This document shows positions 7,534 to 15,702 of a stretch of 41,981 nucleotides of DNA, piece by piece. Source of the stretch: Akkermansia muciniphila (GTDB lineage Bacteria > Verrucomicrobiota > Verrucomicrobiia > Limisphaerales > F1-80-MAGS106). Both the position numbers and the translations under genes were made by a program. Each line of letters begins with the position of its first letter. Within the stretch, counting starts at the first letter, position 1. The notes beneath the pieces are model-generated. The model was not told the DNA's origin. It did no database searches and worked only from the letters and a program-made list of their open reading frames with translations. The DNA lies in the NCBI GenBank assembly GCA_945865375.1, contig CAMBEJ010000029.1:1-41981 (forward strand). Direction: 5' to 3'.

Positions 7534-10500
7534 ATGGTTGTTGCTCTTAATCAGAGCCTTGTGAAGTCTCGCAGTCGATCTGGCGTTGCGGTGTTTGGTT
7601 TGGTTCTACTTGTGTGCTGCTCGGCACGGAGCCTGCGGCATCCATTTGGAGCCGGTCTGGATTCCCGGCAGGCTTCCTCATCCACGCTGCCGGAGGGACG
7701 TGCGCAGGCACATCGTGAGCGCGCTGCGGCTCCGGGCAAAGTTGCGAGGAACGCGGAGGATGCTGTGGCGTCGCCGGAGCGGCCAGTGGAGGACCTTCAT
7801 CGCCGGGTGCTCTCGCGTTATCCGGCGTCCCCTCCAGACCCTGCCAGAGAAGCTGTTTTTCACGAATTTGACGAGTGGCTAAGAAGTTATTTGAGTCGCC
7901 CGACAGTGCCCACCAACCAGGAGGATGACAATTTGAGTGTCGGTTTGATGTGGGTGAATCGACGGCGTGTTGTGTTGGAGGAGTTGATCCGCCGAGACCC
8001 TGAGCGCGCGTTGGAGTTATCACTTTCCCCTTGGGTTGCAAATCGTCTTCCTGAACAAGTCGGATCGCGCCTAGAGCGAGTCGTGGATGCCAGGGGAGAT
8101 TTGGAAGTCCTTGCCGCTTTGCCTGCCCCCGGCAAGGAAGCGGAGGTGCCGAGAGTGAGCCGTTTGGTCCGGGTAGGTGATGAGACATTTCAGGCTTATG
8201 TCTTCGGGAGGCGCTTGGAGGAGTCAACACGCCGTCGGATACCGATTCATGGGATCGCTGTGGGCCTGACCTTGGCGGTGGATGAACACGCCATTCGACT
8301 TTTGTCAGCGAGGGAGATGGAGGAGCGGAGTGGTGTGCCCCTGGATGCGGTCTGCTCGCTGTCAGGCGCTACCCTGAAGTCCGGTTCGGGGGCTGTCATG
8401 GTCAGCGAGGGGGACAGGGATGTCGTGTTGTGCGGAGTGGAGCACGCTCGTGTTTTCGACGACACCCTGGTTGGGCAGGAGGCGGAGACGGACACGAACG
8501 GCATCGCCAAGGCGAGTTTGGGGGCGAATTCGTGGACTCTTGGTGAGAAGAAGCTGCTGTTGGTTCGCGTGGATTTCTCGGATCTGACAGGAGCCCCATT
8601 TTCGGACAGCGCGGGCACGAACCTCGTCATTGGGCTGAGGGAGTTTTATGGCGAATCCTCTTACAACAAAGCCTCATTCGCTCTGATTGGGGCGGGGTCT
8701 GCGATGACGCCAACCCTGCGGATGCCAGCCGCCAGCTCTTTTTATGGGACGAATAACAATGCTTCCAAGCTGCGGAGCGACGCTCGAGTAGCCGCCAAAG
8801 CAGCGGGTTACGATTTGAGCCGGTACCAATTGGATCTCGTGTGTCTCGGCAATGTCTCGGGGTTCGGCTGGGCGGGTTTGGGGGTGGTGGGTTCGGCTGG
8901 GGCATGGATGAGGGGACCCGCTTCGTTGGGGGTGGCGGCGCATGAGCTCGGGCACAATTTCGGGCTGAACCACGCAAACTTCTGGGAGACGAGTGGTTTG
9001 AGCATTATCGGGAAGGGAAGCGAGGTCGAGTATGGAGACAAGTTTGACACCATGGGCTCGGCCAATGCGGGGGTGAAACATTTTAATGCACGCTATAAGA
9101 ATTACCTCAACTGGCTGGGCGCCGCGGATGTGACATCGGTGACTTTCAATGGGAAGTATAGGTTGTTTGCGCAGGATTTAAGCCAGAGCACAGGCGTGCG
9201 AGCGCTTAAGATCGCCAGAGGATCCACGACGAATTACTGGGTGGAGTTTCGACAGCGATATACAAGCAATCCTTGGCTGATGGATGGCGTCGGGCTCAGG
9301 TGGGGAAGGGCCGCCAATCAAAGCACCCAACTCCTGGATGCGACTCCGGGGTCAGTGGACGGGAAAGATGACTCACCATTGATGGTGGGGCGCACCTTCT
9401 CAGACCGTGACGCGGGGGTGCATATCACCGTGCTTGGGAAGGGAGGGACGAGCCCGGAGTCGATGGATGTGGCGGTGTATCGGGGGTTTTTCGTCGGGAA
9501 CCGGAGCCCTGAAGTGACGGTGGCTTCGGCGACGATCCAGACCACGGTTGGGACCGAGATCCGGCTCGCGGTGTCAGCGTCGGACCCGGATGGCGACGAG
9601 CTGGCTTACGGCTGGGAGTTTGGGGACAAAGGCACGGGTTCCAACGAGGCAGGAGCGTTGCATACATGGACGGCCGCCGGGGATTACCAGGCTCGTGTTT
9701 CGGTTTCCGATATGCGCGGCGGGGTCACGGTGAAATCCATGTCCGTGCGTGTTGGAAATCCCGGCACGTTCAAGGTAAGCGGCAAGGTCATCCTGGACGG
9801 GCGTCCGCTGGCGGGCGTCCTGGTAGCGGCCACTTCATCGAAAACCGCTTTGACAGATTCTGATGGAGCCTACCATCTGGTTGGGCTGACTGCCAGCACC
9901 TACACGATCAAGGCCCGCCTGGAAGGTTATAGTTTCGAGTTGGATGGTTTTACCAATCCTCTGAGAATTTCTTCGAATGTAACGGGAGTGAATTTTCATG
10001 CGATTCCTCCGCTTGATCTGCGCGATGTCGCGCTTGTCCCGATGGGCGCCGTGTGGCATTATCTTGACGACGGGTCGGATCAAGGGACGGCATGGAGGGA
10101 AGCCAGCTATAACGACTCAGGATGGCGGGAAGGACCTGCCGAACTGGGTTATGGTGACACGGATGTGGCCACTGTAATACGCTACGGACCAAACTCGAAC
10201 AACAAGCACATCACGACCTATTTCCGGCACTCGTTCGAAGTGGAAGACCCAGCGGTTTATACAAGCGCGACGATGGAGTTGGTTCGTGACGATGGCGCCG
10301 TGGTTTATCTCAACGGTGCAGAGGTGTTCCGAAGCAATATGCCTGCCGGGAACATCAGAACCGCAACGCGCGCGTCCTCGACGGTCAGCGGGACGGACGA
10401 AATCGCTTCCTTCGATGAAGTCTTCAATCCCTCCTTGTTGAAGAGAGGAGGCAATGTGCTGGCTGTGGAGCTGCATCAATCGAGCCCGACTTCGTCTGAT

Positions 10501-10758
10501 GTTCGATTTGATTTGCGCGTTGTAGCGGCGTCTTTAGCTCGGGAACAGTCTCCCAAACTGTCCGTACAAAGGAGCTTTCCAGGGGTCGAGATTGCATGGC
10601 CGGGGATGTCTGGTGGCTGGCGGCTTTTTTCGGCTTCCGGCTTGGGCGAACCGGCAGTGTGGCGGGCTGTCGACGGAGCGCCCCAATCGTCAACGGCCGA
10701 CAACCGGTTCAGGGTTCCTGAGTCAACAGGAACCGTTTTTTTTCAGTTGAGGCGGTGA
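7534..10758 (+). CDS. Secreted metzincin-type metalloprotease with PKD, CarboxypepD-reg-like and Gal-binding-like modules
   Basis: The frame opens at 7408, but ATG 7534 puts the hydrophobic export signal (FGLVLLVCCSA) near the N terminus, giving 1074 aa. The residues around LLVCC could form a lipobox. A propeptide-like region of about 300 residues precedes the catalytic domain. The zinc site is HELGHNFGLNH, with His470, Glu471, His474 and His480, followed by a Met-turn-like FDTMG. This is the metzincin pattern seen in gametolysin/M11-type and related peptidases. Downstream are a PKD domain (about 655-743, with SASDPDGDELAYGWEFGD), a carboxypeptidase-regulatory-like beta sandwich (about 744-812), and a jelly-roll/galactose-binding-like domain (about 825-1000). 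A short C-terminal beta module follows. Probable role: degradation of extracellular protein or glycoprotein. Confidence 0.85.
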   Translation: MVVALNQSLVKSRSRSGVAVFGLVLLVCCSARSLRHPFGAGLDSRQASSSTLPEGRAQAHRERAAAPGKVARNAEDAVASPERPVEDLHRRVLSRYPASPPDPAREAVFHEFDEWLRSYLSRPTVPTNQEDDNLSVGLMWVNRRRVVLEELIRRDPERALELSLSPWVANRLPEQVGSRLERVVDARGDLEVLAALPAPGKEAEVPRVSRLVRVGDETFQAYVFGRRLEESTRRRIPIHGIAVGLTLAVDEHAIRLLSAREMEERSGVPLDAVCSLSGATLKSGSGAVMVSEGDRDVVLCGVEHARVFDDTLVGQEAETDTNGIAKASLGANSWTLGEKKLLLVRVDFSDLTGAPFSDSAGTNLVIGLREFYGESSYNKASFALIGAGSAMTPTLRMPAASSFYGTNNNASKLRSDARVAAKAAGYDLSRYQLDLVCLGNVSGFGWAGLGVVGSAGAWMRGPASLGVAAHELGHNFGLNHANFWETSGLSIIGKGSEVEYGDKFDTMGSANAGVKHFNARYKNYLNWLGAADVTSVTFNGKYRLFAQDLSQSTGVRALKIARGSTTNYWVEFRQRYTSNPWLMDGVGLRWGRAANQSTQLLDATPGSVDGKDDSPLMVGRTFSDRDAGVHITVLGKGGTSPESMDVAVYRGFFVGNRSPEVTVASATIQTTVGTEIRLAVSASDPDGDELAYGWEFGDKGTGSNEAGALHTWTAAGDYQARVSVSDMRGGVTVKSMSVRVGNPGTFKVSGKVILDGRPLAGVLVAATSSKTALTDSDGAYHLVGLTASTYTIKARLEGYSFELDGFTNPLRISSNVTGVNFHAIPPLDLRDVALVPMGAVWHYLDDGSDQGTAWREASYNDSGWREGPAELGYGDTDVATVIRYGPNSNNKHITTYFRHSFEVEDPAVYTSATMELVRDDGAVVYLNGAEVFRSNMPAGNIRTATRASSTVSGTDEIASFDEVFNPSLLKRGGNVLAVELHQSSPTSSDVRFDLRVVAASLAREQSPKLSVQRSFPGVEIAWPGMSGGWRLFSASGLGEPAVWRAVDGAPQSSTADNRFRVPESTGTVFFQLRR

Positions 10759-11252
10759 AGGGCAAGGGGAAAGCAGCGTCGAACACACGACAACCTTGAT
10801 TGCGAGTACAAGCAGGAAACGTGAGCGCCAAAAATCTGAACTCAGTAAAACGAGCTCGTTTAGCCCGATGCCCGAGCCACTCCAATTCCCCGCTCTAACA
10901 CGTCATCCTAATCGTAATCGCGATCGCAATCCACCCCTCTGTTTCAAGGGCAACACCCGAGGATTACGATTACGATTACGAAGAATGAGAGTTGAAAGTT
11001 GAGCGTTGAACGTTCCCCAATTTCGCCGTTTGCATCTCTTTGCCTGGGTTCGCAAGGCGCCGGCGGCCGCAATGAGCGAAAAATTCGCCGTTCGGCATCG
11101 ATTTTCATCGAGTTGGCTTGGTGGGCGGCGGCTGGAATCTATTTGCGAAACTCTTTCAGAAAACGCTCCACGTTCAACGTTCAGCCCCGACTGTGGTCTT
11201 TGTTTTTCTTTTTGCTGGCGAGCTCTCTCAGTATGGGGCTTAATCTGACTTG
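10759..11252 (+). other. Repeat-rich intergenic region (about 490 bp)
   Basis: I see no credible gene here. The region holds a perfect 14-bp palindrome AAACGAGCTCGTTT (10848-10861) and an inverted pair of GATTAC-type arrays (10909-10980). Opposed GTTGAACGTT-like words at about 11004-11018 and 11170-11182 look like another imperfect inverted repeat. Short frames across it have compositions expected of repeats. Confidence 0.6.
10909..10980 (+). repeat. Inverted GATTAC-type arrays flanking a short spacer
   Basis: The left arm 10909-10931 reads TAATCGTAATCGCGATCGCAATC, a degenerate reverse-complement GATTAC array. The right arm 10962-10979 is (GATTAC)3 in the plus orientation. The arms are about 30 nt apart and could form a hairpin. 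Unlike the arrays at 254 and 29831, no four-helix-bundle sequence is attached. Confidence 0.8.
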
Positions 11253-12206
11253 ATGAACCCGAAGGATTTGGCAAGTCGGAGGTTATTCCTGGAGTGTGCT
11301 ACCAAAGCCATGGCGGCGGCCGTGTGCGGCGGTGTGGGTGTGGGCGTCACATCGCGGGCTGCTGAACCTGTTTCACGCCGTTTGCCAAGCAAACTTTCTT
11401 TGGGTTTGGCGGCTTATTCGTTTCGGGATTTCTTCATTGATTCAAACCACACTCGCGAGCGGCAATTGACAGCGGATAAGCGCATTTCCATCCCCGATTT
11501 CATCGATTTTTGCGCCTCAAACGGCTGTGACGGCGTGGAGCTGACGAGCTACTATTTTCCAAGATCGGTGACACCGGAATTTTTGAGCGAACTACGCCAC
11601 CGAGCCTTTGTGAACGGGATGGTGGTGAGCGGGTCTGCGGTTGGGAATCGGTTCACTATTCCAAAGGGCGAGGAGCGCGACCGAGAAATTGCGCACGTGA
11701 AGCAGTGGATCGACCACACCTCAGCCATGGGCGCATCGCACCTGCGGGTGTTTTCGGGAGACAAGGGCAAACTGCCGGTGGAGGATGCCAGGAATCTCTG
11801 TGTTGAGGCGTTGGAGGAATGCTGCGATTACGCGGGCAAGCGTGGAGTGTTCCTGGGGATTGAAAACCATGGCGGCATTGTTGCGGAAGCGGACGGTCTG
11901 CTCGAGATTGTAAAAGCCGTCAAGAGTTCGTGGCTCGGTGTGAACCTGGACACGGGCAACTTCCACACGCCGGATCCGTACTCAGACCTGGCCCGATGCG
12001 CGCCTTACGCGGTGAATGTCCAGATCAAATCGGAGATCCAACCCCGGGGTGTCGCCAAGGGATTGGCTGATCTCCCACGGCTGGTGAAAATTTTAAGAGA
12101 CGCCGGCTACCGAGGCTTTGTGACCTTGGAATATGAAGCGGCGGAGGATGCGTGGACCGCCGTGCCTCGGTTGTTGAAGGAATTGAAGCGCCTGTTGGTG
12201 GGATGA
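11253..12206 (+). CDS. Tat-exported sugar phosphate isomerase/epimerase-like TIM-barrel protein
   Basis: ATG 11253 is chosen over the adjacent TTG 11250. The N terminus carries a twin-arginine signal (SRRLFLE followed by a hydrophobic Ala/Gly stretch). The mature part has the xylose-isomerase-like TIM-barrel pattern (AP_endonuc_2 fold). It includes GVELTSYYF, a metal-ligand Glu in GIENHGG, Asp/His in NLDTGNFH, a strand VQIKSE and a C-terminal Glu in VTLEYE. The length of 317 aa is typical. Members of this family isomerise or epimerise sugars or polyols, often in the periplasm of Verrucomicrobia and Planctomycetes; the substrate is unknown. It is followed closely by the ceramidase-like gene, so co-transcription is plausible. 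Confidence 0.85.
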   Translation: MNPKDLASRRLFLECATKAMAAAVCGGVGVGVTSRAAEPVSRRLPSKLSLGLAAYSFRDFFIDSNHTRERQLTADKRISIPDFIDFCASNGCDGVELTSYYFPRSVTPEFLSELRHRAFVNGMVVSGSAVGNRFTIPKGEERDREIAHVKQWIDHTSAMGASHLRVFSGDKGKLPVEDARNLCVEALEECCDYAGKRGVFLGIENHGGIVAEADGLLEIVKAVKSSWLGVNLDTGNFHTPDPYSDLARCAPYAVNVQIKSEIQPRGVAKGLADLPRLVKILRDAGYRGFVTLEYEAAEDAWTAVPRLLKELKRLLVG

Positions 12207-12225
12207 AGTTGGCTTGGGTCGAACG

Positions 12226-13500
12226 ATGACATTGATTGTATCTATGAAACAAGCGGGGTTTCCGGTGTGGCTTTGGGTCTTGGCGCTGGGAGTGTTTTGG
12301 GCAAACGCCAACGCTGGTTTTCAGGCGGGCATTGCGGTGCGTGGGGTCACTCCTGATCCGTTGCTCCCGGTTTCTGGCGGCTTAGGCCCCTCTCACGCGG
12401 TCCATAAAAAGGAAGGAGAACTCACGGTTCGCGCTCTGGTTTTTAAGGATGACACAACTGCCGTGGCGATCGTGAGCTCTGATTTTTTGGGGTTCCCTTC
12501 CGCCCTCGGCAACCGGGTGCGAAGCCGGATCAAGGGCATTCCTGGGACGAACATTTTGATTGGTGCGACACACACCCACAGTGCCCCGGATTGTTATGCT
12601 TTTCCGGACGGAAAAGGCGGGACCTCAGCGGATCTGGGCTATCTGGACCGGGTGTGCAATGAGATGGTGGCGGCGATCGAAGAGGCCCTTCGACTGGTGC
12701 GGCCCGCAAAGCTGAGAGCGGCGACTGGAGAGGCTCGTGGTAAAATCGCCTACAACTACTACGCCGAGCAGTTGTATGATCCCCGCTGTCACCTCTTGCA
12801 AGCGGTTGGGGAGGACGGGAAGCCGATTGCCACCCTTGTGAACTACGCGATCCATCCCGAGGTGATCGGTGCTGATGCCGGGATCTTGAGCCCGGACTTA
12901 GTGGGTCCCTTGTACGACCGGATCCAAGCACAAGGGGGCGGAGTAGGCATTTTTATGAACGGTGCTCAGGGCGGCATGGTGACCGCTGATAACCGCGCCG
13001 AAGGAGGAGGCGAGCATAGAAATTGGGCCGAATGCGTTCGCATCGGCCGTTTGTTGGCAGATGAATCGATGCGGATCTTGTCAGGCGCTCCCCTGCAAAC
13101 CGAACCGCGACTTTTTTGCACTTCGAGAACGATCCATTTCCCCGTGGATTCACCTCTGTTGCGGGGCATTATGAAAGCGTCTCCCCTGGGATTTCAGGGA
13201 ACGGAGGACGGACGCATCAGCACGCAGTTGAACCTGGTGAATGTTGGAAACGCGCAGATCGTGACGATTCCGGGGGAAGCCCTGCCGAACATAGGGTATT
13301 ATCTGAAACGGAACATGCGAGGGGAGCATCGGTTTCTTTTTGGTCTGACCAACGACGCCTTCGGTTACATACTCACAAAGGAGGACTTCGGAAGTTTTAA
13401 GCGGTATGAGTATGTGACACGGACTTCGTTAGGGGAGAGGACTGCGGACATTCTGGAGGAGGCGGTTCTGCGTTTGGTGAAGGAATCACCCTCGCCTTAA
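12226..13500 (+). CDS. Neutral/alkaline ceramidase-like exported hydrolase
   Basis: The protein is about 424 aa. ATG 12226 and ATG 12244 are both possible. The latter puts MKQAGFPVWLWVLALG at the very N terminus, a normal signal peptide. Neither start has a strong Shine-Dalgarno. The neutral/alkaline non-lysosomal ceramidase N-terminal domain is recognisable from AGIAVRGVTPD at the start of the mature protein, the zinc-site-like motif GATHTHSAPD, NYAIHPEV, and the NGAQGG turn. In Verrucomicrobia and Planctomycetes such proteins are numerous, and most have unproved substrates, so ceramide hydrolysis is only a family-level guess. It lies 19 nt after the isomerase-like gene and is followed by a strong terminator. 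Confidence 0.8.
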   Translation: MTLIVSMKQAGFPVWLWVLALGVFWANANAGFQAGIAVRGVTPDPLLPVSGGLGPSHAVHKKEGELTVRALVFKDDTTAVAIVSSDFLGFPSALGNRVRSRIKGIPGTNILIGATHTHSAPDCYAFPDGKGGTSADLGYLDRVCNEMVAAIEEALRLVRPAKLRAATGEARGKIAYNYYAEQLYDPRCHLLQAVGEDGKPIATLVNYAIHPEVIGADAGILSPDLVGPLYDRIQAQGGGVGIFMNGAQGGMVTADNRAEGGGEHRNWAECVRIGRLLADESMRILSGAPLQTEPRLFCTSRTIHFPVDSPLLRGIMKASPLGFQGTEDGRISTQLNLVNVGNAQIVTIPGEALPNIGYYLKRNMRGEHRFLFGLTNDAFGYILTKEDFGSFKRYEYVTRTSLGERTADILEEAVLRLVKESPSP

Positions 13501-13520
13501 GCGCGGTGTTGTTCCACGAC

Positions 13521-13545
13521 AGGCGGCTCCGTGAGCCGCCTTTTT
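13521..13545 (+). terminator. Rho-independent terminator after the ceramidase-like gene
   Basis: A perfect 8-bp GC-rich stem (GGCGGCTC/GAGCCGCC) with a 3-nt loop CGT is followed directly by TTTTT. It lies 20 nt downstream of the stop codon at 13500. Confidence 0.9.
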
Positions 13546-13690
13546 GACAGAATGGAAGCTTGCCATGGTTTTTGCGAATCCGTATCACTTCTGCCGGCGG
13601 AAGTGTGCCTTGTGGCATGCTGAAGAGCGTCGGTCCACCTTGGGTGTGCTTTTTTGATTCCGTCGGGGTTGTCTTTGGGAGCTTGCGGCG

Positions 13691-14515
13691 ATGCTAACGC
13701 AACAGGACAGTTTTGTTTCAACAACGGTCGCTTCGACCGCGCTGCGGGAAGGTCCCGGTGCGGTTGACTGCCTGCCTTCTATAAGGGAGATCTGGTCGAA
13801 GCCGCTGCCACATTTGGCTGGGGACGGGCTCACCCGTTTCTTGGTTCGAGGCGTGCTGTCTGGATTTCGGAGCCGCCTTGCCGGTGTCCGCGGCCTCGCC
13901 AATGTGAGTGCGTCAGCGGATCCGTTTATCCTTGTTTTGAATCACAACCAAGCTCTGGAAGTCTTGTTAGTGCCGGCTTTGTTGTTCTTTTTTCGGGACG
14001 GCAAGAGGGTGCATTTTCTCGCCGATTGGAACTATCGTATGATCCCGTTCGTGGAGATATTTTACCGATGCGGGCAGGTGATCACGCTGACTAGGAAGCC
14101 CGCCAAACCTCGGTTTCTGAATGTCTTGAAGCCTTTATTCACCGATGCGTTACCGGCGGTCCAGCGCACCGAGGATTTGCTGCGCAAGGGTGCTTCTGTG
14201 GGGGTGTTTCCAGAGGGGACCATCAACCGGAATCCCACGCGAATGCTCAAGGGATATTCTGGAGCCGCCCAGCTCTCTTTGACGACCGGGGTTGCTGTGG
14301 TACCAGGTGGCATCTGGTTTCCCCGGATCCCCCCTGGATGTCAACGCATCCCGGAGTTCTCTGCGATGCAGGTGCAGTTCGGAACCCCCCTTCAGCCGCC
14401 CCGTTCGCAAGGCCCCGTGGAGTTGGAGACCATCCGAGAATGGCATGGTGTCATTATGGAGAAAGTTTCAGCTCTGTGTTGCAAGAGGTGGAAGGTCGGA
14501 ACTAACCGGAGATAG
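13691..14515 (+). CDS. PlsC-type 1-acyl-glycerol-phosphate acyltransferase family protein
   Basis: The 274-aa protein has the PlsC acyltransferase core. The NHxxxxD catalytic box appears as NHNQALE (residues about 84-90), so the usual Asp is replaced by Glu. The VGVFPEGTINR motif for glycerol-phosphate binding is intact, and GVAVVPGGIWFP matches the final block. The enzyme transfers an acyl chain to a hydroxyl of a lysophospholipid or similar acceptor at the inner membrane face. It is followed 23 nt later by a FeeM-like GNAT. This raises the possibility of an O-acyltransferase partner in aminolipid synthesis rather than housekeeping phosphatidate synthesis. GGGAG lies about 13 nt before the ATG. 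Confidence 0.8.
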   Translation: MLTQQDSFVSTTVASTALREGPGAVDCLPSIREIWSKPLPHLAGDGLTRFLVRGVLSGFRSRLAGVRGLANVSASADPFILVLNHNQALEVLLVPALLFFFRDGKRVHFLADWNYRMIPFVEIFYRCGQVITLTRKPAKPRFLNVLKPLFTDALPAVQRTEDLLRKGASVGVFPEGTINRNPTRMLKGYSGAAQLSLTTGVAVVPGGIWFPRIPPGCQRIPEFSAMQVQFGTPLQPPRSQGPVELETIREWHGVIMEKVSALCCKRWKVGTNRR

Positions 14516-14538
14516 ACTCGAGTCATGTGGAGCCTAAA

Positions 14539-15207
14539 ATGTCTTTGAAGGATCGCATAACCACCCATCGTGTGGAGGAAGAAACCCAGCGTTTGCACGC
14601 TATCCAGGTCATGCGTGCCACGTATGAAACTGAAAAAAACTGGATGCGAGGCGAAGAGAAGTTGTTTCCGCTTCGAGACCTTTCCGATCATGCGGTGTCC
14701 TGGTTCGTTGTGTATGACGGCGAACGACCGATCGGAGTGTTGAGGGTGCTGTACTCGCCCCCTTTGGAGCTTTACAAACAGTACGGGTTTAAGCCCATCG
14801 GAGAAGGGTTTGATGTCGAGGAGTTCGTTAAACAGAATCGGATCGCAGAGATCGGACGGTTCGCAGTGCTGCCTGAATATCGGCGTTATATCATGGTCTC
14901 CGCGTCGCTGATGCGTGTTGCGAGCAAAGAAACCTTCAAACGGGGCTTCACGCACTATGTGACGGATATATTCGAGGGTGAGAAGCACAGTCCCTATGAT
15001 TTTCATCGCCGTGTGATGGGTTTTCAGCCGGTGGCGTCGCACGATGTCGGCGAACTCAACTGCCCGAATCGAAGGATCACCATGATCGTGAACCTGGGCG
15101 AGGCCTACCGGAATTTACAGGCTTCTAACAACTGGATTTATCGTTTTTTCATGGAGGATTGGGATCCGGAACTTGATTTGAAATTGCGCGGTGGCAGCCA
15201 CTCCTGA
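14539..15207 (+). CDS. GNAT-fold acyltransferase, FeeM/autoinducer-synthase-like
   Basis: The protein is 222 aa from ATG 14539; a GTG at 14527 is an in-frame alternative. Its fold signature is that of FeeM-type N-acyl amino acid synthases and PEP-CTERM-associated acyltransferases. It has an N-terminal helical part, a strand WFVVYDGERPIGVLRV, then EIGRFAVLPEYRR in the acyl-donor-binding region and a long loop FEGEKHSPYDFHRRVMGF. Such enzymes take an acyl group from acyl-ACP or acyl-CoA and join it to an amine. It sits between a PlsC acyltransferase and a DUF1232 protein in one probable operon. The product is unknown; N-acyl amino acid or aminolipid is an inference. Confidence 0.7.
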   Translation: MSLKDRITTHRVEEETQRLHAIQVMRATYETEKNWMRGEEKLFPLRDLSDHAVSWFVVYDGERPIGVLRVLYSPPLELYKQYGFKPIGEGFDVEEFVKQNRIAEIGRFAVLPEYRRYIMVSASLMRVASKETFKRGFTHYVTDIFEGEKHSPYDFHRRVMGFQPVASHDVGELNCPNRRITMIVNLGEAYRNLQASNNWIYRFFMEDWDPELDLKLRGGSHS

Positions 15208-15257
15208 TTTTCCTTTTTACGGTTTTACTTTCTGATCTCTCCTGTTAACCTGCACCC

Positions 15258-15662
15258 ATGTCTGAGATCGTTGAGTATGTTGCGCACGGAGCGGCGGCTA
15301 TCACCCCCCATATTGTGGAGAAGGTTTTACGCCATCTCCCCATGTGGAAGGTGGAGTTCACCCAGATCAATGCCCCAAGGTTTCCCCATTTGGTCGATCA
15401 GCTCGAATTTCTTGCCGACGCGGTCGAAGACGCCTACGAGGGTGTTTATAAGGATCTCCCCTATGTGGCGTTTGCCGAAGCGGTGTTCGCCCTGACCTAC
15501 GCGCACAAGAAAGTGGATATCATCCCTGATGTGCTGCCGGGGTTGGGTCGCGCCGACGATTCAAGTGTGGTGCGAGCGGTTTTGATCCGTCATGAGGCAA
15601 CCTTCGCGAAGTATGCCGAAGCCCAGGGGCGTCATTGGAACCGGATCACCAGCGAGCCTTGA
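15258..15662 (+). CDS. DUF1232 (YkvA-like) protein
   Basis: The 134-aa protein has a C-terminal DUF1232 motif: ALTYAHKKVDIIPDVLPGLG then RADDSSVV. This matches the family pattern of hydrophobic helix, IPD-x-x-P-x-x-G and DD. YkvA-type proteins are small and often membrane-associated, with no known biochemical role. The N-terminal half is helical and unrecognised. It follows the GNAT by 50 nt and probably shares its transcript. It is convergent with the ASPIC lipoprotein gene, only 40 nt away, with no obvious hairpin terminator between them. Confidence 0.8.
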   Translation: MSEIVEYVAHGAAAITPHIVEKVLRHLPMWKVEFTQINAPRFPHLVDQLEFLADAVEDAYEGVYKDLPYVAFAEAVFALTYAHKKVDIIPDVLPGLGRADDSSVVRAVLIRHEATFAKYAEAQGRHWNRITSEP

Positions 15663-15702
15663 GGGTCGGGGTCTCATGCCTCGGGTTCGAGGTGCCCTGT
15701 TT

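Noticed and set aside
11019..11252. Two overlapping 80-84-codon plus-strand frames before the isomerase-like gene
   Set aside because: They lie in repeat-rich sequence, overlap each other in different frames and lack ribosome sites.
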